DNA of 53,803 bases from DAISWL01 sp036826375 (GTDB taxonomy: Bacteria; Patescibacteriota; Saccharimonadia; Saccharimonadales; HK-STAS-PATE-42). Below are positions 1-7,119 of this stretch, piece by piece. The stretch spans positions 1 through 53,803 of the forward strand of contig DAISWL010000005.1 of NCBI GenBank assembly GCA_036826375.1. Reading direction: 5' to 3'. How positions within the stretch are numbered: position 1 is the stretch's first letter; each line of letters opens with the position of its first letter. The notes beneath the pieces are model-generated. The model saw nothing but the letters and a program-made list of their open reading frames with translations. It had not been told where the DNA came from and did no database searches. A program made the position numbers and the translations under genes.

Positions 1-1
1 A

Positions 2-442
2 CCAAATGCTGAAACCTACAACAAACTTTTGTTATCAAATCTCGATTTTGATTTTAATGAGGAAACGATAATTGTTGGTCATTCATCTGGTGCAGTAGAG
101 GCGTTAAGCCTGTTGCAACACCTACCTGACAATACAAAAGTTAAAGAGGTCTTCTTAGTCAGTGCTTTTAAGGATGATTTGGGCTGGGACGCACTCACTG
201 GATTGTTTACCGAACCGTTTGACTTTGAGAAGATCAAAACAAAAGCTGGCAAGTTTGTTTTCCTTCACTCCGATAATGACCCGTATGTTCCGCTAGAACA
301 AGCTCAGTATCTTGCCGAACAAGTTGGCGGCGAACTTATCGTTAAACTAGGACAGGGACATTTCAATATAGAATTAAGCGAACAGTACAAAGCGTTTCCA
401 GAGCTTCTTGAGCTTATCAAGAAAAACGCCGCAAGTCGCTAA
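2..442 (+). CDS. RBBP9/YdeN-like alpha/beta hydrolase, 5'-truncated by the window edge
   Basis: The frame is open from base 2, before the first possible start (TTG at 29), so the gene begins outside the window. The visible 146 residues carry the nucleophile elbow VGHSSG and a late 'FLHSDNDPYVP' Asp segment followed by 'GQGHFN' with the catalytic His. This is the Ser-Asp-His order of the small RBBP9/YdeN serine hydrolases, cytosolic proteins with mostly unknown substrates. The end at 442 fits the family's usual length of about 180-190 residues. Codon use looks a little more G+C-rich than in the main block of genes after 2.8 kb. It is next to the recombinase element, so it may be cargo or an older gene at the insertion site. 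The fold call is confident and the substrate is unknown. Confidence 0.75.
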   Translation, partial: PNAETYNKLLLSNLDFDFNEETIIVGHSSGAVEALSLLQHLPDNTKVKEVFLVSAFKDDLGWDALTGLFTEPFDFEKIKTKAGKFVFLHSDNDPYVPLEQAQYLAEQVGGELIVKLGQGHFNIELSEQYKAFPELLELIKKNAASR

Positions 443-623
443 GGCGACAGCGAACCACCAGAAACACCCTTTTCCAGATCTAAAAAATCTCGGCGGGGGA
501 AATTACAAAAAATATGCAAAGGGTTTTCTGGACGGGGCGCAGCGCACGCTTGCGTGCGCTAGGCGGTGGGGATTGAACTCAGGCTTTACGCTGGAAACAG
601 GTTCGAGCTTCGTTGTAAAAATG
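443..623. other. Non-coding left flank of the recombinase element
   Basis: I see no convincing gene between the hydrolase stop and the left inverted repeat. The stretch is G+C-rich compared with the rest of the window. It holds a perfect 9-bp hairpin with a 2-nt loop at 541-560 (AGCGCACGC, TT, GCGTGCGCT). The part after about 565 includes GGTTCGAG, which resembles a tRNA T-arm but does not fold into one. It is probably an attachment-site remnant or foreign flank. Confidence 0.4.
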
Positions 624-752
624 AGCCAAAATTGTACTAAACTGGAAATTGTCGCCCGAAAGGGCGGCTTTTTCTTTGGTTTTGCGGAGCAAAAGCCAGA
701 TGTTTTCAGGGGGAGAAAAAGAGCTTGGGGCAGCCGTAGGCTGCGCCTTTTG
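624..752 (+). repeat. Left arm of a perfect 129-bp inverted repeat
   Basis: Bases 624-752 are the exact reverse complement of 2307-2435 with no mismatch that I can find. Identity stops sharply at both ends (623/2436 and 753/2306). The outer end begins AGCCA, which equals the last acceptor base, discriminator and CCA of the tRNA-Gln at 2431-2506. This arm therefore looks like a second, inverted copy of the tRNA-Gln 3' end plus its downstream terminators. The pair encloses the recombinase gene. Confidence 0.95.
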
Positions 753-771
753 CCGCCATTGGCGGTTTTTG
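651..771 (+). terminator. Three consecutive rho-independent terminator hairpins
   Basis: Three stem-loops followed by T-runs lie in tandem. They are CGCCC-GAAA-GGGCG then GCTTTTT (653-673), GCAGCC-GTA-GGCTGC then GCCTTTT (730-751), and CCGCC-ATT-GGCGG then TTTTT (753-770). The first two are inside the inverted repeat, so the right copy carries them on the minus strand just behind tRNA-Gln (about 2384-2408 and 2308-2329). There they would end the tRNA transcript. Here they insulate the recombinase from upstream transcription. Confidence 0.75.
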
Positions 772-783
772 GTAAAATACAGA

Positions 784-882
784 TGCACACAAATCAAATC
801 GGCAGCCTTTTTGCTTGGCTTTAATAGCCGTCCTGTACAACTTAGGCTTGCCTGATTTGTGTGCAACAGGGCGGCTATTTAA
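784..882 (+). promoter_or_regulatory. Interleaved dyads in the recombinase leader
   Basis: Two inverted repeats interleave as A-B-A'-B'. A (784-796) and A' (853-865) are perfect 13-bp complements around GCACACAAATCA. B (820-835) and B' (867-882) match at 14 of 16 positions around TAATAGCCG. If this is transcribed, the order gives an H-type pseudoknot that ends just before the ribosome site GAGGGGG (886-892) of the recombinase. As DNA, the dyads could be recombinase or repressor sites. The pairings are direct; the function is inference. Confidence 0.5.
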
Positions 883-896
883 GTTGAGGGGGTGTC

Positions 897-2762
897 ATGA
901 GCGAAAAATACATTTTATACGCCAGAAAATCTACTGACGTAGAGGACAAGCAGGTTTTGAGTATAGAGGCGCAGCTCGTAGAGCTGCGAGCATACGCCAA
1001 ACAAGAGGGCTTACAAATAATTGACGAGCTTGTTGAGAAACAATCCGCCAAAGTACCTGGACGACCCATTTTTGGTAGTATGCTCAAACGCATTGAAGCT
1101 GACGAAGCCAATGGAATACTAGCGTGGCACCCAGATAGGCTTGCTCGGAATAGCATAGACGGTGGACAGATCGTCTACTTGCTCGACCAAACCCACCTTA
1201 CCTCACTGAAGTTCCCGACCTTTTGGTTCGACAATACCAGTCAAGGCAAGTTTATGCTGTCCATAGCGTTCGGTCAGAGCAAATACTATGTAGACAATCT
1301 GGCAGAAAATACCAAACGAGGCTTACGCCAAAAAGTTCGTAGGGGCGAATACCCTAGCCATGCCCCGCTCGGCTACATTAACGACTTGCGCACCAAAAGC
1401 ATAGTCGTAGACAAGCGGCGTTCGCCGCTGGTCGTTGCAGCCTTTGAGCGATACGCCAAAGGCGATCAACGACTTGAGGATATTGCTACTTTCTTTGCCA
1501 AAAACGGCATACAGACCAGTGGCGGCAAGCCACTTAAAAAAGACCAAATCAGTCATATTTTGGCAAACCCGTTCTACTATGGACACTTCCGCTATGTAGG
1601 CGAGCTGTACGAGGGCAAACATATACCTATTATGAGCAAAAAGCTCTTTGACAAGGTCCAAGCGGTCTTGGCTGTGCGTGGTCGCCCACGCAAAGGCAAA
1701 CACAACGACCCAAAGGTCTTTTGTGGTTTGTTGCGCTGTGGTTCGTGCGGTCTGATGATTACGGGCGAAACACGCACTAAACGGCAGAAAAACGGCAATA
1801 CCCACCACTATATCTATTACCACTGCACGAAAAAGCGCAAAGACATGAAATGTCTTGAGCCGCATATCCGACAAGAGGAACTAGATGACCAGCTGTCTAG
1901 TCTACTCACTGAATACACCCTGCCCGATAGCTGGACAAAATCCCTGAATATCATGTTGGCTGATGATGAAAAACAAGCCAAACAATCCTCTGGCGTATTC
2001 ATAGCGGACACTGCAAGCAAGATTGCCAACTTTCAGAGCAAGTTGCAGCGACTGCTGGACGGCTACCTCGACCAAGACATAGACCGAGAAACCTACGTTG
2101 CCAAGAAAGCCGAACTGATGAGCCAAAAGAAGTCGCTAGAGGAACAAAAAAGCAATCTTGCACTCACCTCAACGGCATGGGTCGAACCTATGCGAAACTG
2201 GCTCAAGCAAGCCAACTCAATCTATGAAATTACTGAAAGTCATGACTTAGCAGCAAAAAAGACTCTCGCCAAAGAAATCTTTGGCTCGAACCTCATTTTA
2301 AAATCTCAAAAGGCGCAGCCTACGGCTGCCCCAAGCTCTTTTTCTCCCCCTGAAAACATCTGGCTTTTGCTCCGCAAAACCAAAGAAAAAGCCGCCCTTT
2401 CGGGCGACAATTTCCAGTTTAGTACAATTTTGGCTGGGACGGTAGGATTCGAACCTACGATCTTCGGTGCCAGAAACCGACGCCTTACCAGCTTGGCCAC
2501 GTCCCATTTTTCAAAGTATACCACATCATCATCACCTGGCGGAGAGAGAGGGATTCGAACCCTCGAAGCCAGTTGCCTAGCTTACACGCTTTCCAAGCGT
2601 GCTCCTTCAACCACTCGGACACCTCTCCAGCTTTGTAATTATTATATCAAAATCTTACCAGTAACCAAGTTAAATATTCACAGAGGATCACTAACTCAGA
2701 ATGAAATATTAGTTTTAAGTTTTGCGAGATTTTATCTTCCGAATCTGCCAACTTTAGATTAA
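897..2762 (+). CDS. Large serine recombinase (site-specific integrase)
   Basis: The order is an N-terminal resolvase domain with catalytic Ser12 in ARKST and the Arg motif PDRLARN, a 'Recombinase' DNA-binding domain from about 145, a zinc ribbon with CxxC pairs at about 275-325, and a coiled coil at about 365-420. All expected catalytic residues are present, so the enzyme looks active. It probably integrates or excises the element it sits in. The start has GAGGGGG at 886-892. The last part of the frame is odd: from residue 471 it is encoded by the right inverted repeat. From about residue 512 it runs antisense through tRNA-Gln and tRNA-Ser (the GFEPT and GIRTLE strings typical of reverse-translated tRNA) to a chance stop. 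The functional protein probably ends near residue 470-510. G+C is clearly higher than in the genes after 2.8 kb. Confidence 0.85.
   Translation: MSEKYILYARKSTDVEDKQVLSIEAQLVELRAYAKQEGLQIIDELVEKQSAKVPGRPIFGSMLKRIEADEANGILAWHPDRLARNSIDGGQIVYLLDQTHLTSLKFPTFWFDNTSQGKFMLSIAFGQSKYYVDNLAENTKRGLRQKVRRGEYPSHAPLGYINDLRTKSIVVDKRRSPLVVAAFERYAKGDQRLEDIATFFAKNGIQTSGGKPLKKDQISHILANPFYYGHFRYVGELYEGKHIPIMSKKLFDKVQAVLAVRGRPRKGKHNDPKVFCGLLRCGSCGLMITGETRTKRQKNGNTHHYIYYHCTKKRKDMKCLEPHIRQEELDDQLSSLLTEYTLPDSWTKSLNIMLADDEKQAKQSSGVFIADTASKIANFQSKLQRLLDGYLDQDIDRETYVAKKAELMSQKKSLEEQKSNLALTSTAWVEPMRNWLKQANSIYEITESHDLAAKKTLAKEIFGSNLILKSQKAQPTAAPSSFSPPENIWLLLRKTKEKAALSGDNFQFSTILAGTVGFEPTIFGARNRRLTSLATSHFSKYTTSSSPGGERGIRTLEASCLAYTLSKRAPSTTRTPLQLCNYYIKILPVTKLNIHRGSLTQNEILVLSFARFYLPNLPTLD
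2307..2435 (-). repeat. Right arm of the 129-bp inverted repeat, abutting tRNA-Gln
   Basis: This is the exact reverse complement of 624-752. Its outer boundary is 2435, the base for acceptor position 72 of tRNA-Gln, so the repeat shares only the tRNA's terminal A, discriminator G and CCA. Read on the minus strand it carries the tRNA-Gln terminator hairpins. It also supplies codons about 471-513 of the recombinase frame. Confidence 0.95.
2431..2506 (-). tRNA. tRNA-Gln(CUG)
   Basis: On the minus strand it forms a full cloverleaf. The acceptor stem is TGGGACG/CGTCCCA, including the U1-A72 pair typical of Gln. The anticodon stem is TCGGT/ACCGA with loop TTCTGGC (anticodon CTG). The T-arm is GTAGG-TTCGAAT-CCTAC, and G73 with CCA is encoded. 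It lies 30 nt behind tRNA-Ser and should be co-transcribed with it. Its 3' end is the junction with the recombinase element; because the terminal bases are kept, the gene should be functional. Confidence 0.95.
2537..2628 (-). tRNA. tRNA-Ser(GGA)
   Basis: On the minus strand the acceptor is GGAGAGG, with anticodon stem CACGC/GCGTG and loop TTGGAAA (anticodon GGA). It has the long variable arm expected of class II tRNAs, the T-arm GAGGG-TTCGAAT-CCCTC, and an encoded GCCA 3' end. It reads serine UCC/UCU codons. It is the first gene of a two-tRNA transcript with tRNA-Gln. Confidence 0.95.
2641..2668 (-). promoter_or_regulatory. Promoter of the tRNA-Ser/tRNA-Gln transcript
   Basis: On the minus strand TTGGTT (2668-2663) and TATAAT (2646-2641) are separated by 16 nt, with TG one base before the -10. 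The predicted start at about 2634 is 6 nt before the tRNA-Ser 5' end. Confidence 0.65.
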
Positions 2763-2845
2763 GTAGAGTATGGTAACTATTAATAGCGGTACACCATAAA
2801 TTAAGCCTAATATTATTAATACGGTAGGTTTCGTAAACTACTATC

Positions 2846-2874
2846 TTGATAAGCTTTAGATTTAGTTGTATTAT
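2846..2874 (+). promoter_or_regulatory. Promoter of the ABC exporter operon
   Basis: TTGATA (2846-2851) and TATTAT (2869-2874) are spaced by 17 nt. The expected start is about 2881, giving a leader of about 35 nt that contains the AGAGG ribosome site of the ATPase gene. Confidence 0.65.
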
Positions 2875-2915
2875 GTCAAAAAGCTATTTAAACTAAAAGA
2901 GGTTATATCAATAAT

Positions 2916-3611
2916 ATGTCTGATGACAATCGTGTTATAGACTTAAAGGATGTCAGTAAAATATATGGATTTGGCGAAGGCATAACTATAGCCTTAAACG
3001 AAGTTAGCCTGAAGGTTGATAAGGGTGAATTTATAGTTATTATGGGGCCTAGTGGTAGCGGAAAAAGTACCTTGCTGCACATACTAGGTACTTTAGATAA
3101 ACCCAACCTTGGCTCCTATAAGCTTTTTGGCAGAGAGATAGATTCTCTATCTGATAAGCAAACCTCTAAACTCAGGGGTTCAAGAATAGGCTTTGTTTTC
3201 CAAGATTATAACCTTTTGCCAAGTATAAGTGTTATAGAAAATGTAGCAATGGGTCTATTGTACCAGGGGGTAGGAGAATCCAAGAGACTCTCTACAGCCA
3301 GCAGCTTACTTAGACAGTTGGATCTATTTGAGAAAGATTACTACATGCCTTATCAGCTTAGTGGAGGGCAAGCCCAGAGAGTATCTATAGCTAGAGCATT
3401 AATAACTAACCCAGATATTATACTAGCTGATGAACCTACCGGTAACTTAGATTCTAAAACAACAGATTTAATAATGGAATCTCTGGCAACCCTTAACAAG
3501 AAGGGCACCACTGTCATAATGGTAACCCATAATCCCAATCTTTGTTCTTGGGCTAAGAGGGTAATTAAGATGCACGACGGCAGAATATCTGATGACAGAA
3601 AGCAAGGTTAG
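2916..3611 (+). CDS. ABC transporter ATP-binding protein, LolD/MacB-type
   Basis: This 231-residue protein is a single nucleotide-binding domain. It has Walker A GPSGSGKST (44-52), the Q-loop FQDYNLLP, signature LSGGQAQRVSIARAL, Walker B ILADEPTGNLD and an H-loop THN. The 'EPTGNLDS' stretch with signature LSGGQ is typical of the LolD/FtsE/MacB group, whose partners are FtsX-like mechanotransmission permeases, not classical transport channels. The permease follows 5 nt downstream, so the two form one operon. The substrate cannot be told; peptide or antimicrobial export, or envelope stress response, are usual roles. Confidence 0.9.
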   Translation: MSDDNRVIDLKDVSKIYGFGEGITIALNEVSLKVDKGEFIVIMGPSGSGKSTLLHILGTLDKPNLGSYKLFGREIDSLSDKQTSKLRGSRIGFVFQDYNLLPSISVIENVAMGLLYQGVGESKRLSTASSLLRQLDLFEKDYYMPYQLSGGQAQRVSIARALITNPDIILADEPTGNLDSKTTDLIMESLATLNKKGTTVIMVTHNPNLCSWAKRVIKMHDGRISDDRKQG

Positions 3612-3616
3612 GTAAT

Positions 3617-4753
3617 ATGGCTAGAATTAATAGAAACATCTTAAAACTTAATTATCGTTCTGCGATAGCATCAATGAGGCAATCTAAGCCTCAATCTGTA
3701 GCAACCATATTAAGCTTAGCTCTAGCGGCAGCTTCACTATTTGCTTACTTAAACTTGTCATCACTATCTCAGATAAAGAACCAAGAGAAGAAGACAGAAA
3801 TATATATAACAGATAAACAATCTATAAAATATGGCGATATTAAGAGCAAGCTTCAATCTAAAACTAAATATGAATATTCAATATTCAGGAGTTGCAGTGC
3901 TGATAAGGCTAGTCAAAATGGATCCGAGCAGATAAAGTGTATCGTGGCTGACGAGAATCTTTTAGATTCACTCGATCTTACTCCTGAAGATGGGCAGAAT
4001 CTCGATCAACGTTCCAGCGAGGACAATATTGTCGTGGGTTCTGCTGTAGCTATTGCTAACTTTGGTGATCCGGATTCATCAGTAGGCAAGAGATTGACGA
4101 TACTAGGCAAGGAGCGTACTATAATAGGTTTAATACCCAGCTCCCCGGGTTTTGCTGGAACCGAACTATCTGATGTAGACAATTTAGTTATAACCGCCAT
4201 TACAGATACCAATACTAATGATGATACTCTTTTTAGTTTGCTAGTTAAGTTAGGTAACCCCAATGATTTAGATATGTTCAAGAACGCGATAGGCCAAGAT
4301 ATTACCTTTATTAATCCTACCAAGGATGCAGAAGATGATAATCTATCCAACGATAGAGATAGGCTAATATCATCCACAAAACAATCTGCGATAGTAGCCT
4401 TGGTTATGTCTGGGCTATGTGTGTTTATATCATCTGTCTTGAGCGTGAATAAGAGAGTAAGAGAAATAGGCATAAGAAAGACAATCGGCGCCACAAATGC
4501 TCATATAGCACAGCATTTCATAATAGAGTCTTTGTTTGCAGGTTTCATAGGGGCCATCGTGGGATCTGTAGCATCCTGGTCTGCAATAGTTATTAAGTTT
4601 AAAGTGGGTCTTTTGTACAGTGCTAATTACAGCGTAAGTAATTTACTAGTAACTCTTGTTGGGGTACTTCTTGTATCTCTTTTGGCCGGCATAGTGCCGG
4701 CTAAGATAGCGGCCAAGAAAAGCCCAATAGACTGCCTGAATAAAGCTATGTAA
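3617..4753 (+). CDS. MacB/FtsX-type ABC permease
   Basis: The 378 residues show the MacB/FtsX layout. There is one N-terminal membrane segment (about 25-47), a large extracytoplasmic domain with an SxGKRL-like strand and 'IIGLI' typical of MacB_PCD, and three C-terminal segments (about 257-280, 305-328, 342-364). The conserved cytosolic EIGIRKTIGAT motif lies between the first two of these. The gene is coupled to the ATPase just upstream. It ends in KSPIDCLNKAM, near the family's 'P..AL' terminus. It is probably a pump or sensor of cell-envelope compounds. No membrane-fusion partner is nearby, as expected for a monoderm cell. Confidence 0.85.
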   Translation: MARINRNILKLNYRSAIASMRQSKPQSVATILSLALAAASLFAYLNLSSLSQIKNQEKKTEIYITDKQSIKYGDIKSKLQSKTKYEYSIFRSCSADKASQNGSEQIKCIVADENLLDSLDLTPEDGQNLDQRSSEDNIVVGSAVAIANFGDPDSSVGKRLTILGKERTIIGLIPSSPGFAGTELSDVDNLVITAITDTNTNDDTLFSLLVKLGNPNDLDMFKNAIGQDITFINPTKDAEDDNLSNDRDRLISSTKQSAIVALVMSGLCVFISSVLSVNKRVREIGIRKTIGATNAHIAQHFIIESLFAGFIGAIVGSVASWSAIVIKFKVGLLYSANYSVSNLLVTLVGVLLVSLLAGIVPAKIAAKKSPIDCLNKAM

Positions 4754-4819
4754 TATATCTACGTAGAGATATTTTGTTCAAAGATATCTTAAATTATGGA
4801 TATGTGAGCTAGTTTATTC

Positions 4820-4828
4820 TGCTATAAT
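4820..4828 (+). promoter_or_regulatory. Extended -10 promoter before the CrtI-like gene
   Basis: TGCTATAAT (TG at 4820, TATAAT 4823-4828) has no good -35. The start would be about 4835, 38 nt before the predicted ATT codon and upstream of the AAGGAG site at 4861. Confidence 0.65.
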
Positions 4829-4872
4829 TAAACATAAGCAATAAAATTTATAAATATCTTAAGGAGTGGGCT

Positions 4873-6300
4873 ATTCCAAGGCAGAAACAGGTAGTTATAA
4901 TTGGCGGGGGCTTATCTGGGATAAGTGCTGCTTGCTACATGGCGCGTTCTGGATGGCAAGTTACTCTCCTGGAGAAAAACTCTACACTCGGTGGCAGAAT
5001 ACAATACAGATACAGAGATGGTTTTAAATTTAATCTTGGTCCAACTATGTACTTGATGCCCGAGGTATTTGAGGAGTTCTTCAAAGACTTTGGAATAGAC
5101 ATAAACGATAAACTCAAATTTCAAGAGGTTCATCCCTATTTCAGGGTTTTTGGTATTGGTGCAGTTTATGATCTTAGCGATACATCTAATACTAAATCGT
5201 TATTAGAGCAAGATCAAAAAGGGAGTGGTCGGCAGTTTAAGAAAATGATGAATAGGTCTCGACAGCAGTATGCTAACCTAAGGCTGCATTATTTTAATTC
5301 TAGCTGGTCTGGGTTATTCGACATAGATAGTTTATCTGAAATTATGAATATTAAATCTATTAAAATTGGTGATAAATTTAACAATTTCATTAACAGATAT
5401 ATAGTTAACAGCGATATTAAATCTTTCTATAATTATATTGCTGGCGTGTTCGATGATCGGCCCGAAAAAATGGCTGGTATAATGCACGCATTACCTTATA
5501 TACTAACTGGTCAGCAACTGAATTCCCTCAAGGGAGGTATGGATAAGCTAACTATCAGTTTAACTGAGCTTGCTCAATCTTTAGGTGTATATATTAGCGT
5601 AAATTCTGAAGTCACCAAAATAGAATCTAAATTCAAGCAGGTGACTGGGGTTAAGCTTAAGAATGGGTCTAAAATAGACTGCGATGCTGTAATAGCTGGG
5701 GTAGATTATGCCTACGCTGAAACTAGGATGCTCGATCCTGGCGATATGAGTTATTCTGCAAACTATTGGTCTAGCAAGCATTACGGACCATCATTACTAA
5801 TAGTTACTACAGCATTAAATCAAAAATTATCTAAACTTAAGGTACATAATTTCTTCACTTCTAGTAATTCTGAGGATAGATCTTTCTATGTTTATGCCTC
5901 ATCTAGAATAGATTCATCCGACGCCCCCAGCGGATACGATAATCTAGTGATTCAAGTCAGGCTAAATGCTGATGAGGGCGAGAATATCAGTAAGCTAAAC
6001 CTAATAAAACAACGAATATACGATAGGATATCTAAAGAGTGCGAGAAGGATATGGGTCAATTACTTATATTTGATGAGATGAGAGCTGAAAGTTATTTTG
6101 AAGACACCTTTCATGCTACTAGGGGATCTTGCTACGGTATTAGCCCCAGGATAAAACAGATTGGTCCTTTTGGTCCAAAAATAAAATCTAAAGTAGTAGA
6201 AGGCTTATTCTATACGGGGCAAGACACTATTGCGGGTTCTAGTATGGCTTTAGCCCTCAACTCAGGCAAGCTTTCAGCTTATTTATTACTGGGGAAATAA
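4873..6300 (+). CDS. CrtI-like FAD-dependent oxidoreductase (phytoene desaturase family), ATT start
   Basis: The N-terminal VVIIGGGLSG with a following 'LLEKNSTLGGR' is the FAD dinucleotide-binding fingerprint of the CrtI/amine-oxidase superfamily. The C-terminal GLFYTGQDTIAGSSMALALNSG is the family's second FAD signature. Starting at the first ATG (4939) would delete the Rossmann GxGxxG, so translation must begin earlier. In frame, the only upstream stop is at 4825, no ATG, GTG or TTG suits, and AAGGAG (4861-4866) sits 6 nt before ATT at 4873. That start gives 475 residues, close to the usual length of about 490. No other carotenoid gene is in the window, so the true substrate is open. Confidence 0.8.
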   Translation: MPRQKQVVIIGGGLSGISAACYMARSGWQVTLLEKNSTLGGRIQYRYRDGFKFNLGPTMYLMPEVFEEFFKDFGIDINDKLKFQEVHPYFRVFGIGAVYDLSDTSNTKSLLEQDQKGSGRQFKKMMNRSRQQYANLRLHYFNSSWSGLFDIDSLSEIMNIKSIKIGDKFNNFINRYIVNSDIKSFYNYIAGVFDDRPEKMAGIMHALPYILTGQQLNSLKGGMDKLTISLTELAQSLGVYISVNSEVTKIESKFKQVTGVKLKNGSKIDCDAVIAGVDYAYAETRMLDPGDMSYSANYWSSKHYGPSLLIVTTALNQKLSKLKVHNFFTSSNSEDRSFYVYASSRIDSSDAPSGYDNLVIQVRLNADEGENISKLNLIKQRIYDRISKECEKDMGQLLIFDEMRAESYFEDTFHATRGSCYGISPRIKQIGPFGPKIKSKVVEGLFYTGQDTIAGSSMALALNSGKLSAYLLLGK

Positions 6301-6331
6301 CTAAATATAACCTAGGTTCAATATTAGATTA

Positions 6332-6361
6332 TTGATTTTCAAATTGAGCTTATGCTAATAT
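6332..6361 (+). promoter_or_regulatory. Promoter before the 181-residue acidic protein
   Basis: TTGATT (6332-6337) and an extended -10 TGC-TAATAT (6353-6361) are spaced by 18 nt. The core AGCTTATGCTA is shared with the promoters near 6990 and 9135. Confidence 0.6.
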
Positions 6362-6399
6362 TAACCTAATACCTTAAGTTTATAAGAAGGAGTGGGAAA

Positions 6400-6945
6400 A
6401 TGGATGAAGAAATAAAAACTCAGGCTAATGATGAACTAGCCCAAGCTTTAGCTAATGTATCTGATGACACCGTTGCTGATTTAGGGTCACCAAGAGTAGC
6501 GGCATCATCTACGACCGATGATGACTTCTCGGATTTCATGCAGTCTGAGGATCGCGTTTATAATCAGAGCCCTGTAGCACAAAGAGACGGTTCTAAGTCA
6601 TTTGCCGAACCTCAGAGTAGAAGAGCAGCTTATGTGGAGCCTGCTCAGATTAGTACCCCCGAACCAGTTATCCAGCAGTCATCCAATGTTAATACAGTAT
6701 CTACCGCTAGATTGGAAGATATTAAAGAAAGGGCCTTGCAAGAACTTAGGCCTTTAATGGAATCCATAGATATACCATCAACCGAGAAGTATGAAACTTA
6801 CCTAATGATGCTCCGTGCCAGCGATGATCAAAGCTTGATTGAACCTACTTTTAAAGCCGCCAGAATGATAGAAGATGACAAGCTCAGAGCCAAAGCTCTT
6901 CTAGATATAGTTCATGAGATTAATTATTTAGGCAGTAAAGCTTAA
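6400..6945 (+). CDS. Conserved-looking acidic protein of unknown function
   Basis: I do not recognise a named family. The first 105 or so residues are low-complexity, acidic and rich in Ser, Ala and Gln (probably disordered). The last 75 residues form a helical domain (LEDIKERALQELRPLMES, then 'FKAARMIEDDKLRAKALLDI') that looks like the conserved part. There is no signal peptide or membrane segment. The start is set by AAGGAG 8 nt upstream of ATG 6400 and by its own promoter. It ends 174 nt before the ABC-F gene, which has a separate promoter. A structural or scaffold role is possible but not shown. Confidence 0.6.
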   Translation: MDEEIKTQANDELAQALANVSDDTVADLGSPRVAASSTTDDDFSDFMQSEDRVYNQSPVAQRDGSKSFAEPQSRRAAYVEPAQISTPEPVIQQSSNVNTVSTARLEDIKERALQELRPLMESIDIPSTEKYETYLMMLRASDDQSLIEPTFKAARMIEDDKLRAKALLDIVHEINYLGSKA

Positions 6946-6970
6946 TCTTAGCGTAAATAGTCAACATAAT

Positions 6971-6999
6971 TTGACATAGTATCTAGCTTATGTTAGTAT
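6971..6999 (+). promoter_or_regulatory. Promoter of the ABC-F gene, near-duplicate of the Phe operon promoter
   Basis: Consensus TTGACA (6971-6976) is followed by an extended -10 TGT-TAGTAT (6991-6999), 17 nt apart. Bases 6970-6990 match 9118-9138 at all but one or two positions. The leader before ATG 7120 is about 115 nt. It contains a five-codon frame at 7051-7068 but no terminator hairpin that I can see. Confidence 0.65.
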
Positions 7000-7119
7000 T
7001 AAGTTTAAGTTAAATTACGTGGCAGAAAGGTATATTTTAAAAGTATAGCGATGATAGATCTAAAATAATTCCCCTCGAAACTTATAAATTCCTAAAAGTT
7101 TAAGGAGCTATTTTAGCCT

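Noticed and set aside
579..866. Minus-strand frame of 95 residues over the left inverted repeat
   Set aside because: It shares the repeat-encoded peptide with the recombinase C-terminus and lies across three terminator hairpins. It is a mirror of that tail, not a gene, though it shows what the other orientation would encode.
4823..4862. Start of the CrtI-like protein at the first ATG (4939)
   Set aside because: It would cut off the FAD-binding glycine motif that is present in frame just upstream.
7051..7068. Five-codon leader frame (M-I-D-L-K) before ABC-F as an antibiotic-sensing leader
   Set aside because: It is too short and common by chance in AT-rich DNA, and no alternative hairpins or terminator are visible.
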